A DNA stretch of 64,000 bases from Ctena decussata. Its lineage: Eukaryota; Mollusca; Bivalvia; Lucinida; Lucinidae. The translations under genes and the position numbers were made by a program. Below, piece after piece: positions 12,321 through 25,212 of the stretch. Location: positions 28,514,503-28,578,502 of the forward strand of contig OZ022511.1 of assembly GCA_963989385.1 (NCBI GenBank), given 5' to 3'. How positions within the stretch are numbered: the stretch's first letter is position 1; each line of letters opens with the position of its first letter. Below the pieces are notes generated by a model. The model ran no database searches and had not been told where the DNA came from. It saw only the letters and a program-made list of their open reading frames with translations.

Positions 12321-13922
12321 TCTATAATACTAAATAAACGAAGTAACGCATAAACTGCAAAATTGGTGGCATTTTCAAGCGTAATTTCTATACTGGTTCT
12401 TTCGCATATTGCTACCATTGAGAATTTCGGTTAGCGTGTGTTTTAGTTTCACGTAGATTTAAAGAATTTGGGAATTAAATTCGTCTTTCATTTTAAATTC
12501 TCCCAAGTATTTTTCTAGAAACTTCGACTATTGGTCGATTTTTTTTGTCAACAATGGGTGCGTTCGAGTGAAATTATCGTGTACTCGAATACACGTTTAC
12601 AATTAATCCGGTCATTTCGGTTCTGCGTCGTTATATCGGCGCGCTAGCGCTTAGCAAGTCCAAATTTAGCAGGTTCTAATGCAAAAATCCGACCCATGAA
12701 CGTACGTCATTCCCCATAAATAACGATTTATTTTTGTATTCTTGCTCATATGTCTAAACGGATGAAGAACTAAATGGTCTTAGTCCCGACGGCCCTGGCT
12801 CGAAACGACCCATTTTCCGGCTTCCAGAACGATAGTCAATACGAGTAGCCAGTCGAACTCGCCCTTTGAAGAATAAAGCTCAACGCACATGGTCTTTCGA
12901 AAAGTTGGACGGACACACGGCGCCAAGTGTGTGCGGCTATGGTTACGTACCGCTGAGCCACTTGGGGAACGTCGTTAGGAGAATTCAAACTGAACTGAAC
13001 TTTCGAAAAGACAAAAATTAAAAATGTCTAAGGTTAACACACATGCGCCAGGTAAGAAAGGGCATTTTTTCCAGCGAAGCAGACAAATCAATTTCAATGA
13101 TTCAACGAAGCTAAATCAGCCTTTAGTCTTCAGAGGGCTTGAATATTTTCCCCCAAAACGTTCCAGGACCCAATTTTTCCAGAAAAAAAATACCCAGGAC
13201 AGGTCACATAACCAAGATGACAATCATTTATTATGGTAAAAAATTTCAAAAATCTTCTCCCCAGAACCACGCCGGGCCGCGTAGCGCAATCGGTAGGGCA
13301 CCTGACTCATAAGTCAGAGGTCCAGGGTTCGAAACCGGTCTGGCCACATACTTTCGTTTCTCCTTCCGCTGATTCAAGAAGGGCAGTTGTCAGTTACTGG
13401 CGAAAGTATGTGCACTTAGTACTGGTTAACCGCTTAGGAGGTCTAAGCCTGCCCAGGAATAGTGTGGTTAGGTTAACTGACCATCCCGACATGACCTTAG
13501 CTGTTTACCGTGGACGTTAAGCATCAAATCAAACAACTCTCCCCCAGAACCACAAATCCTATGATCTTGAAACTTAGCATGTCGCATCAAGGACTCAAAA
13601 GCTCAACAAAATTTATATAAATGATGACCCTGGGATGACCTTGATCTGTTTTACGGCAAGGTCAACTTTTGAGTCACTTAGGTTTTTCTATAGGAAAAAG
13701 TGAAAAAAAGTTGATTTTTTTAGAAACAATGCAGTCTGCTACCTGAAAGTTTGTAGATGCAGACAACTTATTAGGTAAATGAAGCTTTAGTGAGTATTCA
13801 TGGCAAAGGTCATATCTTCACCCGGGCCTAAGGCCATTTACATGGAAAAATTAAAAATCGCTTTTTTTATATAAACTTGACCATCATGAAATATTTCCGC
13901 GCTTGCGCGGGCTCTTTTCTAG
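12321..13922 (+). mobile_element. Non-autonomous Helitron, copy 2
   Basis: It has the same ends as copy 1: TCTATAATACTAAATAAACG at the start, 3' hairpin and CTAG at the end, between A (12320) and T (13923). Across about 1.6 kb it is colinear with copy 1 with few differences, including the same SINE. It inserted in a TATTT-rich stretch inside the Harbinger-like element; the restored empty site reads ...tttatttA-Tttattataa.... Confidence 0.88.
13271..13536 (+). mobile_element. tRNA-derived SINE inside Helitron copy 2
   Basis: Same SINE at the same Helitron position as 7286-7552. The remnant target duplication is ctccccagaaccac on the left and ctctcccccagaaccac on the right. It moved with the Helitron. 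Confidence 0.85.
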
Positions 13923-14218
13923 TTTATTATAAATTTCAGACACAAATACATACATTTGTGATAACAAACATATATATATATAGATGTCTAAGGATTGGAT
14001 GTAGGCTAGGTCTAAAGAATGAAATTTGGCTTCAATCGGCCCAGTGGTACGTACGATTATCGCACGATTCATCGTACGGTTAATTTTTGTGAAATAGGCC
14101 CCTGGGGGATTCCCCGAGTCTGGTTGGCAGAAAGGTTGATTACGGAAGCCGAGAGGGGACATTTCGGAGTTCACTTTTATATAGTTTTACTCCAATAAAT
14201 TTTTACTTTAGTGTTTTT

Positions 14219-16194
14219 AGCTCACCTGAGCCAGCGGCTCCGGGGGAGCTTATAGGATGGTAAGGCTCCGTTGTCCGTCGTCCGTCGTCCGTCCGTCCGT
14301 CCGTCCGTCCGTCGTCCGTCCACACTTTCAAACAACTTCTCCTCTGAAACCGCTGGGCCGATTGTAACCAAATTTCATATAGAGCCTCCTGGGACCTTAG
14401 GAACGAAAAGTTGTTCAAACGGTCCTGGTCACATGACCAACATGGCCGCCATGCCCATATATGGTAAAAACCTGAAAAAATCTTCTTCTCCAGAACCAAT
14501 AGGGCGATGGCCTTGAAACTTGGTATGTAGCATCGGGTACACGAGTACTACCAAGATTGTTCAAATTATGACCTTGGGTTGACCTTGACCTTTTTTACGG
14601 TAAGGTCAAATTTGCTTCCTTATGCTTTTATATGGCAAAATGCTGCAACATAAGATATCTTGGAAACTGTTGAATATTTTGGCCTAAAAATTGGTACATA
14701 CAGTCATCTTAATGAGTACATGAAGATTTATGAGTTCAAGAGGTCAAGGTCATTCTTTGACCTTTGACCCAGAACTCTCATATTTTGACAATATCAAACA
14801 ATCTCCTCAAAAACAACTAGGCCAATTGTAATTAAATTGCATATAGATCCTCCAAGGGTTGAGGGAATGAAAATTTGTTCATACGGTCCAGGTCACATGA
14901 CCAACATGGCCACCACGCCCATATATGGTAAAAACCTTTAAAAATCTTCTTCTCCAGAACCAGTAGACCGATGGCCTTGAAACTCGGTATGTAGCATTGG
15001 GTACTCAAGTACTATCAAGATTGTTCAAATTATGACCCTGGGTTGACCTTGCCCTTTTTTACGGCAAGGTCAAATATCGGAAAATGCTAGCACATGAGAT
15101 TTCATGGTAAGTTTTGAAGATTTTGGCCTAAAACTTGGTATATACAATCATCTTAATGAGTACATGAAGATATGTGAGTACAAGAGGTCAAGGTCATTCT
15201 TTGACCTTTGACCCAGAAATCTCAAATTTTGACAATTTCAAAGAATCTGCTCTAAAACCACTGGGCCAAGTGAAACCAAATTTCATATAGAGCCTCGAGG
15301 GGTTGAGGGAATGAAAAAATTTTCTAACGCTCCTGGACACATGACCAACATGGCCGCCATGCCCATATATGGTACATACCTTTATAAATCTTCTTCTCCA
15401 GAACCAATTGACCGATGGCCTTGAGACTTTGTATGTAGCATTGGGTACTTGAGTACTATCAAGATTGTTCAAATTATGACCTTGTGTTGACCTTGACCTT
15501 TTACAGCAAGGTCAAATATGGGAAAATGGTAGAACATAAGATTTCATGGAAAGTTTTGAAGATTTTGGCCTAAAAATTGGTATATACAGTTGTCTTAATG
15601 AGTTCATGAAGAATTATGAGTACAAGAGGTCAAGGTCATTTTTTTACCTTTGATCCAGATCGCTCATATTTTGACATTTTCAACCATTTCCTCAAAAGCC
15701 AAAGGGCCAATTGTAAACACATTTCATATAGAGCCTCCAGGGGTTGATTGAATGAAAAATTTGTGCAAACGGTCCAGGTCACATGACCAACTTGGCCGCC
15801 ATTACCACTTATGGTATAAATCTTTAATATTTTTCTTCTCCAGAACCAATACACCTATGGCCTTGAAACTTGGTAAATAGCATGGAGTACTAGAGTACCA
15901 CCAAGGCTGTTCAAATGGTGACCTTGGTTTTACCTTGACCTTTTTTGCGGCATGGTCAAATATGGGAAAATGCTAGAACATAAGATTTCATGGAAAGTTT
16001 TGAAGATTTTGGCCTAAAAATGGTATATACGGTTGTCTTAATGAGTACATGAAGATTTATAAGTACAAGTGGTCATGGTCATTCTTTGACTTTTGACCCA
16101 AAACTCATATTTTGACAATTTCAGACATGATAAGTAAAAGCCACCTTGCCAATTGTTCAGGTGAGCGATTCAGGGCCTCATGGCCCTCTTGTTT
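14219..16194 (+). mobile_element. Helentron-like (HINE/pearl-type) element 1
   Basis: It starts with the 5' inverted repeat agctcacctgagccagcgg, then a CCGT microsatellite, then about four tandem core units of 440-465 bp (key words ctcctctgaaac, catgaccaacatggccgcc, ttcttctccagaacca). It ends with the hairpin GGGCC-TCAT-GGCCC and tcttgttt. This layout matches helentron-associated interspersed elements; insertion at a T run fits the TT preference. The family label is inferred from structure. Confidence 0.65.
14277..14327. repeat. CCGT/CGTCGTC microsatellite
   Basis: Runs of gtccgtccgtccgtccgtcc and cgtcgtcc just after the element's 5' end. Pearl-type mollusc elements typically carry such a tetranucleotide array. 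Confidence 0.85.
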
Positions 16195-17224
16195 AGCTCA
16201 CCTGTGGTGAGCTTATAGTATAGCCTTGGTCTGTCGTCCGTCGTCGTCGTCCACACTTTTAAACATCTTCTTCTCAGAAACCACTGGGCCGATTGAAGCC
16301 AAATTTCATATGGAGACTTAACAGGATGGGGGAACGAAAGTTTATATATTTGGCCCAGGTCACATGACCAAGATGGCTGCCATGCCCATATATGGTAAAA
16401 ACCCTTCAAAAATCTTCTTCTCCAGAACCAAATGGCCTATGACCTTGAAACTTGGTGTGTAGCATCGGGCATGCGGGCCCATCATAGTTTATACAAATCA
16501 TGACCTTTGGTTGACCTTGACCTAATTCACGGCATGGTCAACTTTGGTACATTAGGCTTTTATATGGGAAAACGCTTAAACAGTGGATTTCTCAGAAACT
16601 ATTTAAGTCTAAGGTACAATACTTGGTATACATGTTCGACTAAATAACCAGATGAAGATATTATGTCACTAAAGGTCAAGGTCATTCCGTCAGACCATCC
16701 GTTGTCAAGATTTTCAAACATCTTCTCCTCTGAAACCACTGGGCCGATTTAAGCCAAATTTCATATGGAGTCTTAGTGGGATGGGGGAACTAAAGTTTAT
16801 ACCCGGGGTCTGGGTCACATGACCAAGATGGCCGCCATGCCCATATATGGTAAAAACCCTTCAAAAATCTTCTTCTCCAGAACCAAAAGGCCTATGACCT
16901 TGAAACTTGGTGTGTAGCATAGGGCATGCGGGCCCATCATAATATATACAAATCATGACCTTGCGTTGACCTTGACCTAATTTACGGCATGGTCAACTTT
17001 GGTACGTTAGGCTTTTATATGGGAAAACGCTTAAACAGTGGATTTCTCAGAAACTATTTAAGTCTAAGGTACAATACTTGGTATACATGTTCGACTAAAT
17101 GACCAGATGAAGATATTATGTCACTGAAGGTCAAGGTCATTCCGTCTGACCATCCGTCATCAAGATTTTCAAACATCTTCTCCTCTGAAACTACTGGGCC
17201 GATTGAAGCCAAATTTCATATGGA

Positions 17225-20200
17225 CAGTGCTCCAGATAAAAAAATTTTCAATCAGTACCGTACTGGTCAAAATTTTCTTGGATCAGTATCCACGATTCTG
17301 CTTCAGTATTTGCACTGAACCGACAGATGTAACATGAAAACAAATTTAATTTTAACAGTATTTCAGTGGTACTCCCTGGCTTGACTTTGCCCTGTAAAAT
17401 ACTACTTCTGCTTTCACTGTGTGGAAATATACTCTTTCTTAAACCAAAAAACGCCAAAATCAAAATCTGATTTATTAAACAATTATATCACGACTCAACC
17501 TCCTTCTGACTGCTTCACAAAATGTTAATATAAAACTGAAACTGATTTACAAATTTTGGTTGATGTTGCCAGAAGGAAGTGAACAGGCCATTATGCAAAT
17601 TGTAATAACCGGTGTGCCCAAACATGATCAAGAATGAGTTTGCTTGGTACCTGTCTCAGCAGATACTTCAAGATGTTCCAAACATGTTCTATGCCTCATG
17701 TGTTTGCGTTAAAAATTTCGATTTTTTCCAGTGCTAATATAAGTACGAACTGGGTTCATGCGAATCACATTTGGATTTGAACTGCAATTTTCTACCTACC
17801 ACAATGTTTTTAACCTTTTCTACATGCAGTCATAACCGCACCTGAGATAATAGCATTTATTATCTCATAGACGCATCTACGATTTTCGGTTGATTTGTCA
17901 GTAGGCCTAAAAAACCGCAGGATAGAGGCCTGCTTGTCCTGTTGAGAGCTCGAAGCCGGAGTGAAAGTACCAACTACGTCATCAATCTATGGGTACACAG
18001 GGGTTTTAGCAGACAATTTGAATACATAGAAAACATCAGCTGCTGCTATTGGCTGAAAATGGATGCTGAGTTAATGTTATTATTTTTTCTTTTTAATTCA
18101 GTGGTTGAACATGTAAAATTAGGGAGTTGAATTATTTAATGTCTACCAGTATTATTGTTTTGCATTTCTAAACTCTTTGAATTTTTGACAGTTATTTTCA
18201 TCAGAAAGCAGTTCCGCAGACGGTTGTTGGGTTTTGGTTTACCCGGCTCTCTTAAATGCAACATAAGGTATTGTTTTTCTTTGCTTGTTTAAATTTTGAG
18301 TCCACCAGCTAGAAGGAGCTATGGTCTAAAGTAGCCGCGATTCGCAGGAAAGGTGTTGCATTTTCCAAAATGTTTGTATTGCGGTCTATGGGAAATGAAT
18401 TGGTACCGTCACCCCTAAAGCGAAAGTAGATTTTTGCTTTCTGTGCCTTATTTCAATGTTTTCCATTGGTTTTTCAAGGAGTCTCTTGTAAAACATGTCT
18501 CATTGCACTGAAATGCTGCTGTTCTGTAAGTAATTCACATCTGAAATGTTCAAAATAATGAGACTGGCCCTCAATGCTGTCTCAGTTGGGTTGAATCTCT
18601 CCTGACACTGATTTCTGGAGGGGGTGGGGCTAATTTGAAAGGTCCCCTTGCATCAGTTTACATGTTATCTTGGATAAGAACTGCATTTTCATGAATTTGA
18701 TTGTTCAAAATTATAAGCCGGATGCTTTCGAAACCTGGGGAAAAGCTTCATTTTGGAAAAATCATGGTCCAAAGTTGGGTCTTAGTAGAGATTTTAAGGC
18801 GCGACACAGTGTCGTCAGCAGATTTCACCACTGCTGACTGTAAAAAGGCCTTCAACTATCTTTTTTGCTCCTTAGCTTGCTAGATCAGTTCAATAAGTCT
18901 GTTCTAGAAAGCAGAAAACTGCATTGATTTCTAGTTTTGACACTCTTTGGTGTCCAAATTGCCAAAAAAATGCACATTTTTCTTGCAAATTTGGGGGTGT
19001 ACTTCCAAGAATGAGTGTAAATTCTTATAGAATGACCATTATTTCATCTTTTGATTTATTTTAGCTGCTGAACAGTTTGAAGTTTCAAGTTAGGAGAGAA
19101 AGAGTTGTGTGCTTGAGTATATTTTCCACCAGGATGAGGTAAACTTTTTGCGTTTTCGTAAAAAATTGTGTTTTTCGACTCCGGCCGAAGTGACCTGATG
19201 CAAAAACTTTAGCGCACTGTTGAAGGAAATCCAGTCATTGGAGTTCTTCGAAACTTGGAAACTGTCTTGAAGAAAGCCTGAAGTTTGAATTCAGGCAGGA
19301 ATTATTTGATTTTAAAGATTTTGGGTGCAGTATAGGAGTGAAAGTACCAACTACGTCATCAATCTATGGGTACACAGGGGTTTTAGCAGACAATTTGAAT
19401 ACATAGAAAACATCAGCTGCTGCTATTGGCTGAAAATGGATGCTGAGTTAATGTTATTATTTTTTCTTTTTAATTCAGTGGTTGAACATGTAAAATTAGG
19501 GAGTTGAATTATTTAATGTCTACCAGTATTATTGTTTTGCATTTCTAAACTCTTTGAATTTTTGACAGTTATTTTCATCAGAAAGCAGTTCCGCAGACGG
19601 TTGTTGGGTTTTGGTTTACCCGGCTCTCTTAAATGCAACATAAGGTATTGTTTTTCTTTGCTTGTTTAAATTTTGAGTCCACCAGCTAGAAGGAGCTATG
19701 GTCTAAAGTAGCCGCGATTCGCAGGAAAGGTGTTGCATTTTCCAAAATGTTTGTATTGCGGTCTATGGGAAATGAATTGGTACCGTCACCCCTAAAGCGA
19801 AAGTAGATTTTTGCTTTCTGTGCCTTATTTCAATGTTTTCCATTGGTTTTTCAAGGAGTCTCTTGTAAAACATGTCTCATTGCACTGAAATGCTGCTGTT
19901 CTGTAAGTAATTCACATCTGAAATGTTCAAAATAATGAGACTGGCCCTCAATGCTGTCTCAGTTGGGTTGAATCTCTCCTGACACTGATTTCTGGAGGGG
20001 GTGGGGCTAATTTGAAAGGTCCCCTTGCATCAGTTTACATGTTATCTTGGATAAGAACTGCATTTTCATGAATTTGATTGTTCAAAATTATAAGCCGGAT
20101 GCTTTCGAAACCTGGGGAAAAGCTTCATTTTGGAAAAATCATGGTCCAAAGTTGGGTCTTAGTAGAGATTTTAAGGCGCGACACAGTGTCGTCTGCAGAT

Positions 20201-21494
20201 TTCACCACTGCTGACTGTAAAAAGGCCTTCAACTATCTTTTTTGCTCCTTAGCTTGCTAGATCAGTTCAATAAGTCTGTTCTAGAAAGCAGAAAACTGCA
20301 TTGATTTCTAGTTTTGACACTCTTTGGTGTCCAAATTGCCAAAAAATGCACATTTTTCTTGCAAATTTGGGGGTGTACTTCCAAAAATGAGTGTAAATTC
20401 TTATAGAATGACCATTATTTCATCTTTTGATTTATTTTAGCTGCTGAACAGTTTGAAGTTTCAAGTTAGGAGAGAAAGAGTTGTGTGCTTGAGTATATTT
20501 TCCACTAGGATGAGGTAAACTTTTTGCGTTTTCGTAAAAAATTGTGTTTTTCGACTCCGGCCGAAGTGACCTGATGCAAAAACTTTAGCGCACTGTTGAA
20601 GGAAATCCAGTCATTGGAGTTCTTCGAAACTTGGAAACTGTCTTGAAGAAAGCCTGAAGTTTGAATTCAGGCAGGAATTATTTGATTTTAAAGATTTTGG
20701 GTGCAGTATAGGAGTGAAAGTACCAACTACGTCATCAATCTATGGGTACACAGGGGTTTTAGCAGACAATTTGAATACATAGAAAACATCAGCTGCTGCT
20801 ATTGGCTGAAAATGGATGCTGAGTTAATGTTATTATTTTTTCTTTTTAATTCAGTGGTTGAACATGTAAAATTAGGGAGTTGAATTATTTAATGTCTACC
20901 AGTATTATTGTTTTGCATTTCTAAACTCTTTGAATTTTTGACAGTTATTTTCATCAGAAAGCAGTTCCGCAGACGGTTGTTGGGTTTTGGTTTACCCGGC
21001 TCTCTTAAATGCAACATAAGGTATTGTTTTTCTTTGCTTGTTTAAATTTTGAGTCCACCAGCTAGAAGGAGCTATGGTCTAAAGTAGCCGCGATTCGCAG
21101 GAAAGGTGTTGCATTTTCCAAAATGTTTGTATTGCGGTCTATGGGAAATGAATTGGTACCGTCACCCCAGCCATGCTTTCCTACTTTCAGTTTGAGGCGA
21201 CTGGTTTACAGTCCGTCTATTTTCCACGCAGTAGAAAGACTAATTCAGAAGGAAATATTTAGAATCAGTCAGCTTCTCGGTGAGTGCGACGCATAAGGAA
21301 GCTCAGTCTACTTGATGATATTATAATGCAAGCGTCTATGGGAACTTGTCCAGGTGGTACGGATTACCGGAAAAAATGATCCGTAACGGCTTAAAAAAGT
21401 GTCCGTACCGGGTACCGATAAAATTTCCAATAGCTCCGTATCGGCCAAAAATGATCCGTAATATACGGTGATACGGTCGCTATCTGGAGCACTG
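17225..21494. mobile_element. 4.27-kb TIR element with 6-bp target duplication
   Basis: CAGTGCTCCAGATA begins the element, and its perfect reverse complement ends it. TATGGA lies at 17219-17224 and 21495-21500; in uninterrupted core units this is a single tatggagtctcagtggg, so the empty site is certain. The superfamily is unclear: the CAGTG end is hAT-like, but 6 bp is short for hAT. Most of its length is a tandem array of a 1376-bp unit; no transposase was recognised. Confidence 0.82.
17961..21168. repeat. 1376-bp tandem array, 2.33 copies, near-identical
   Basis: gtgaaagtaccaactacgtc starts copies at 17961, 19338 and 20714 (spacing 1377 and 1376). The third copy stops at 21168 after ggtaccgtcacccc. 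Copies differ at only a handful of bases. Each holds two 60-codon ORFs with no known homology; they repeat only because the DNA does. Recent expansion or an assembly artefact. Confidence 0.92.
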
Positions 21495-23531
21495 TATGGA
21501 GTCTCAATGGGATGGGGGAACGAAAGTTTATACCCGGGGTCTGGGTCACATGACCAAGATGGCCGCCATGCCCATATATGGTAAAAACCCTTCAAAAAAC
21601 TTCTCCTCCAGAACCAAAAGGCCTATGACCTCGAAACTTGGTATGTAGAATTAAGCATGCGGGCCCATCATATTTTATACAAATCATGACCTTGCGTTGA
21701 CCTTGACCTAATTTACGGCATGGTCAACTTTGGTACGTTAGGCTTTATATGGGAAAACGCTTAAACAGTGGATTTCTCAGAAACTATTTAAGTATTAGGT
21801 ACAATACTTGGTATACATGGTCGACTAAATGACCAGATGAAGATATTATGTCACTAAAGGTCAAGGTCATTCTGTCGGACCATCCGTCGTCAAGATTTTC
21901 AAACATCTTCTCCTCTGAAACCACTGGGCCGATTGAAGCCAAATTTCATATGGAGTCTCAGTGGGATGGGGGAACGAAAGTTTATACCCTGGGTCTGGGT
22001 CACATGACCAAGATGGCCACCATGCCCATATATGGTAAAAACCCTTCGAAAATCTTCTTCTTTAGAACCAAACGGCCTATGACCTTGAAACTTGGTATGT
22101 AGCATCGGGCATGCTGGCCCATCATAGTTTATACAAATGATGACCATGTGTTGACCTTGAATTAATTTACGACATGGTCAACTTTGGTATGTTAGGCTTT
22201 TATATGGGAAAACGCTTATACAGTGGATTTCTCAGAAACGATTTAAGTCTTAGGTACAATACATGGTATATATGGTCAACTAAATGACCAGATGAAGATA
22301 TTATGTCACTGAAAGGTCGAGGTCATTTTGTGGGTCTGTCCGTCATCAAGATTTTCTAAACATCTACTCCTCTGAAACCACTGGTCTGATTGAAGCGAAA
22401 TTTCGTATGGAGTCTAAGTGTGATCAGGGAATAAAAGTTTGTTCTCAGGGTCTTGACCTCGATGGCCGCCATGCCCGTATATGGTAAAAACCCTTCAAAA
22501 TCTTCTTCTCCAGAACCAAAAGGTGTATGACCTTGAAACTTGGTATGTAGCTATGGGCACTCAAGCCCATCATAGTTTATACAAATGATCGTGCGTTGAC
22601 CTTGACCTAATTCATGACACTGTCAACTTTGGTACATTATGTAGGCTTTTATATGGGAAAATGCTTAAACAGTGGATTTTTCAGAAACTATTTAAGACTA
22701 AGGTGCAAAATTTGGTATATATGGTTGACTAAATGACCAGATGAAGATATTTTGTCGTTAAAGGTCAAGGTCATTCTTTGACGTTTGAATAAGGTCATTG
22801 AGATTCTGTCACCCGTCAACATTTTCAAACATCTTCTCAGAGGCCACTAGGGTCAATTGAAGCCATATTTCACATGCAGCGTCACAGGCTTAAAGGAACC
22901 ATAGTTTGTTCAGATGGTCTTGGTCACTTGACCAAGATGACCACCATGCCCATATATGGTAAAAACTCTTCAAACGTCTTTTTCTCGAGAACCGAAAGGC
23001 CTATAACCTTGAAACTTGGTACTGGTATGTAGCATTGGGCACTCAGGCCCATCATAGTTTATACAAATGATTACTGTGTTTCATATATTATGGAGCTTTA
23101 ATACTGGGTCAAAGGAATCAAAGTTTGTTCAGGTGGTCATGGTCGTATGAACATGGTGGCCGCCACACCCATTTATGATAAAAACCCTTCAGAAATCTTT
23201 GTCCAGAAACAAAGGCCCAGTGACCTTGTGGCTTGGTATATAGAATTGGGACTCAACATTAATCCCCAAGGGAGGGGGTTATCTGCCCCTGCCCTGGTGC
23301 TATATACATGTATAAAAGCATTAAAATATATACCAGGACCAAGTGTCAGGTGAGCTACAGGACCATTGGTCCTCTTGTTTAATATCACTGTTTTCTACTT
23401 TTACAAAATGCTGCTCTAATAAATTTGCATTGGCGGGAAATCAGTGATATTAAAAAAACACTTAAGTAAAAATTTATTGGAGTAAAACTATATAAAAGTG
23501 AACTCCGAAATGCCCCCTCTCGGCTTCCGTA

Positions 23532-25013
23532 GGATACAGCATTATAGAATATAGTTAATACCCGTGATTGTTTGTGTAAATTATGAATTTAAAACAGCTA
23601 AATGTTAATGTTTTAGACAGATAATATGTAAGGCTTACATTTTCTTTAATGAAATTGAATTTCATAATTTATTTGCGTGCTAAGATGCTTCAGAAATATA
23701 ATTTGTTTTTCCTTTCTATCACAAATGTTCATAGCGCAAATTTATAAAAGTCTAAATGATGTAGCGTGTAAAAGGGGAAACGGAAAATACAACGAATGAA
23801 CGAACGGACAAACAAACCATTAAATGAATGAATGACTGAATAAATGGCAGTGAATAGTTGATGAATGACTAGATGCACATCTTTTTCTTTTATATTTGTT
23901 AGTTCAAGCGTTTGAACTTCATGTAACTTCCAAAAAGTACTGTTGGCTTAGCTCTATTATAGAATTTTATAAACTGTTATAAAATCAATATTTTAGGAGG
24001 CATTTACTTGTTTTATGATACACTGAAACAAGATGAAATGCGAAATTCAATATTGTTAGCATTTAACTGTTCTTAACTTGTTAGATCTCGTATTCACAAA
24101 ATACAATATGTACTTTTTATCATAGATACTCTAATGAAAAGTATCTGAGTATCTGAGTCTGTATCCTATGTTAATTTTCTGAATTGAAAATGTTTGTTTC
24201 CTATTGTATAATAGTATATTCGCGGTCTTTAGTGGATCCTTTGATCAAGGACATCTTATTATAGTTCAAAACACGCCGCGGGTGTCCTGTGGTGACAATT
24301 TGAAATAAACATGTATCTAAAATAAACTGTTTGTGCGCCGAGTGCGGCTAATTATCCGTTAGCACAAACGTATGGCTTCCTCTATTTTATTTATTCTTTC
24401 TTTCTTTCTTTATTGTTCACAGAATTTTAAGAAATCGCAACCATCGATATATATTTTTATGTCTATTATTTTTATTTTTAATTTTCTTGTCCCTAAATCC
24501 GATCGACATTTTACAGTAATTCCACTTAAGTTCTTAAGTTAGATATAATATTCTACATTTTTCTTCATCTTATCCTATTTATACTAATAAATACAATTTA
24601 TAGTAGAAAAGATTAAAATACTGATCTGCAGTATTTTCATTTTATTTTGTTAATATTTTTTCAGTCGTAGTCATTGAGAAAAACAGTCCGGTTACGTTAA
24701 TGGGTTTATCCAAATACGCGTTTTACTAGATGAATTCAATTAATTGAATGATATCTTTTTCGTATGACAGGTGACTAAGACCTTATTTCCAATTGTTTTA
24801 AATCAGTAGCTATTTATTTGCACTTATTTTAATTATCTTTTACGCATTATAGTGATTACACTTCAGACTATCCTATAGAAAAACACTGTCCGCTGGCTAA
24901 TCTTTTGCCAACCAAGCTACCCACGTGATCATCCGATGACGTCAGTGCGGGGATTCCTGTTATCTCCTATAGGGTATTCAAGTTACAGAGCGGACACGAC
25001 TCTTCCAAAATCT
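23532..25013. other. No gene seen
   Basis: AT-rich sequence with a short (TTTC)n tract near 24391-24412. I recognise no exon or transposon boundary. Confidence 0.5.
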
Positions 25014-25212
25014 CACCAAAGGGGAAATAACTCAAAAAGTACAATAGCAAGAGTTACCATTCTTGTACGCGACACATCGTTATGGCCTGTTCTACATAAC
25101 TATGAAGTGGGTATTCAAGATATAGAGCGGACAATAAAATGTTTACGGACGGAGGGACAGACGGACGGACGCCAGGCTCATCGCTATATCCCCCGAACCT
25201 TTCGGTCGGGAG
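25014..25212 (+). repeat. Dispersed repeat, family D copy 2
   Basis: ggggaaataactcaaaaagt opens the block; it contains gacggacggacg and ends ccgaacctttcggtcggg, a hairpin. It shares its first 90 bp with 9912-10010. The end hairpin and CCGT-like tract recall the helentron-like layout. Confidence 0.6.

Larger units (their letters stand above)
10076..14101. mobile_element. PIF/Harbinger-like element hosting a Helitron
   Basis: The terminal repeats GGGCCTGTTTCACAA and TTTGTGAAATAGGCCC are flanked by CTG at 10073-10075 and 14102-14104, a CWG-type 3-bp target duplication. Subterminal repeats of cgtacgatt type occur at both ends and around 12200-12300. Removing the nested Helitron (12321-13922) leaves about 2.4 kb. 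No transposase is recognisable, so it is non-autonomous. Confidence 0.7.
16195..23380 (+). mobile_element. Helentron-like element 2, head-to-tail with element 1
   Basis: It begins directly at the last base of element 1 with agctcacctgtggtgagct (a hairpin), then a short cgtcgtcg microsatellite and about six core units of 455 bp, and ends with the hairpin GGACCA-T-TGGTCC and tcttgttt. It is interrupted by a 4.27-kb TIR element in the third unit. The direct junction suggests a rolling-circle tandem product. Confidence 0.65.
14141..23531. mobile_element. Foldback element split by nested insertions
   Basis: The left arm (14141 to about 14218, starting TACGGAAGCCGAGAGGGG) is the reverse complement of the right arm (about 23450-23531) over roughly 78 bp, including ctatataaaagtgaactccg. 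The loop, aatatcactg...cagtgatatt (23381-23452), is intact on the right. Everything from 14219 to 23380 is inserted at a T run next to the loop. Confidence 0.8.

Noticed and set aside
17942..20883. Three identical 60-codon ORFs as a gene family
   Set aside because: They repeat only because the 1376-bp DNA unit repeats; no homology and no codon signal.
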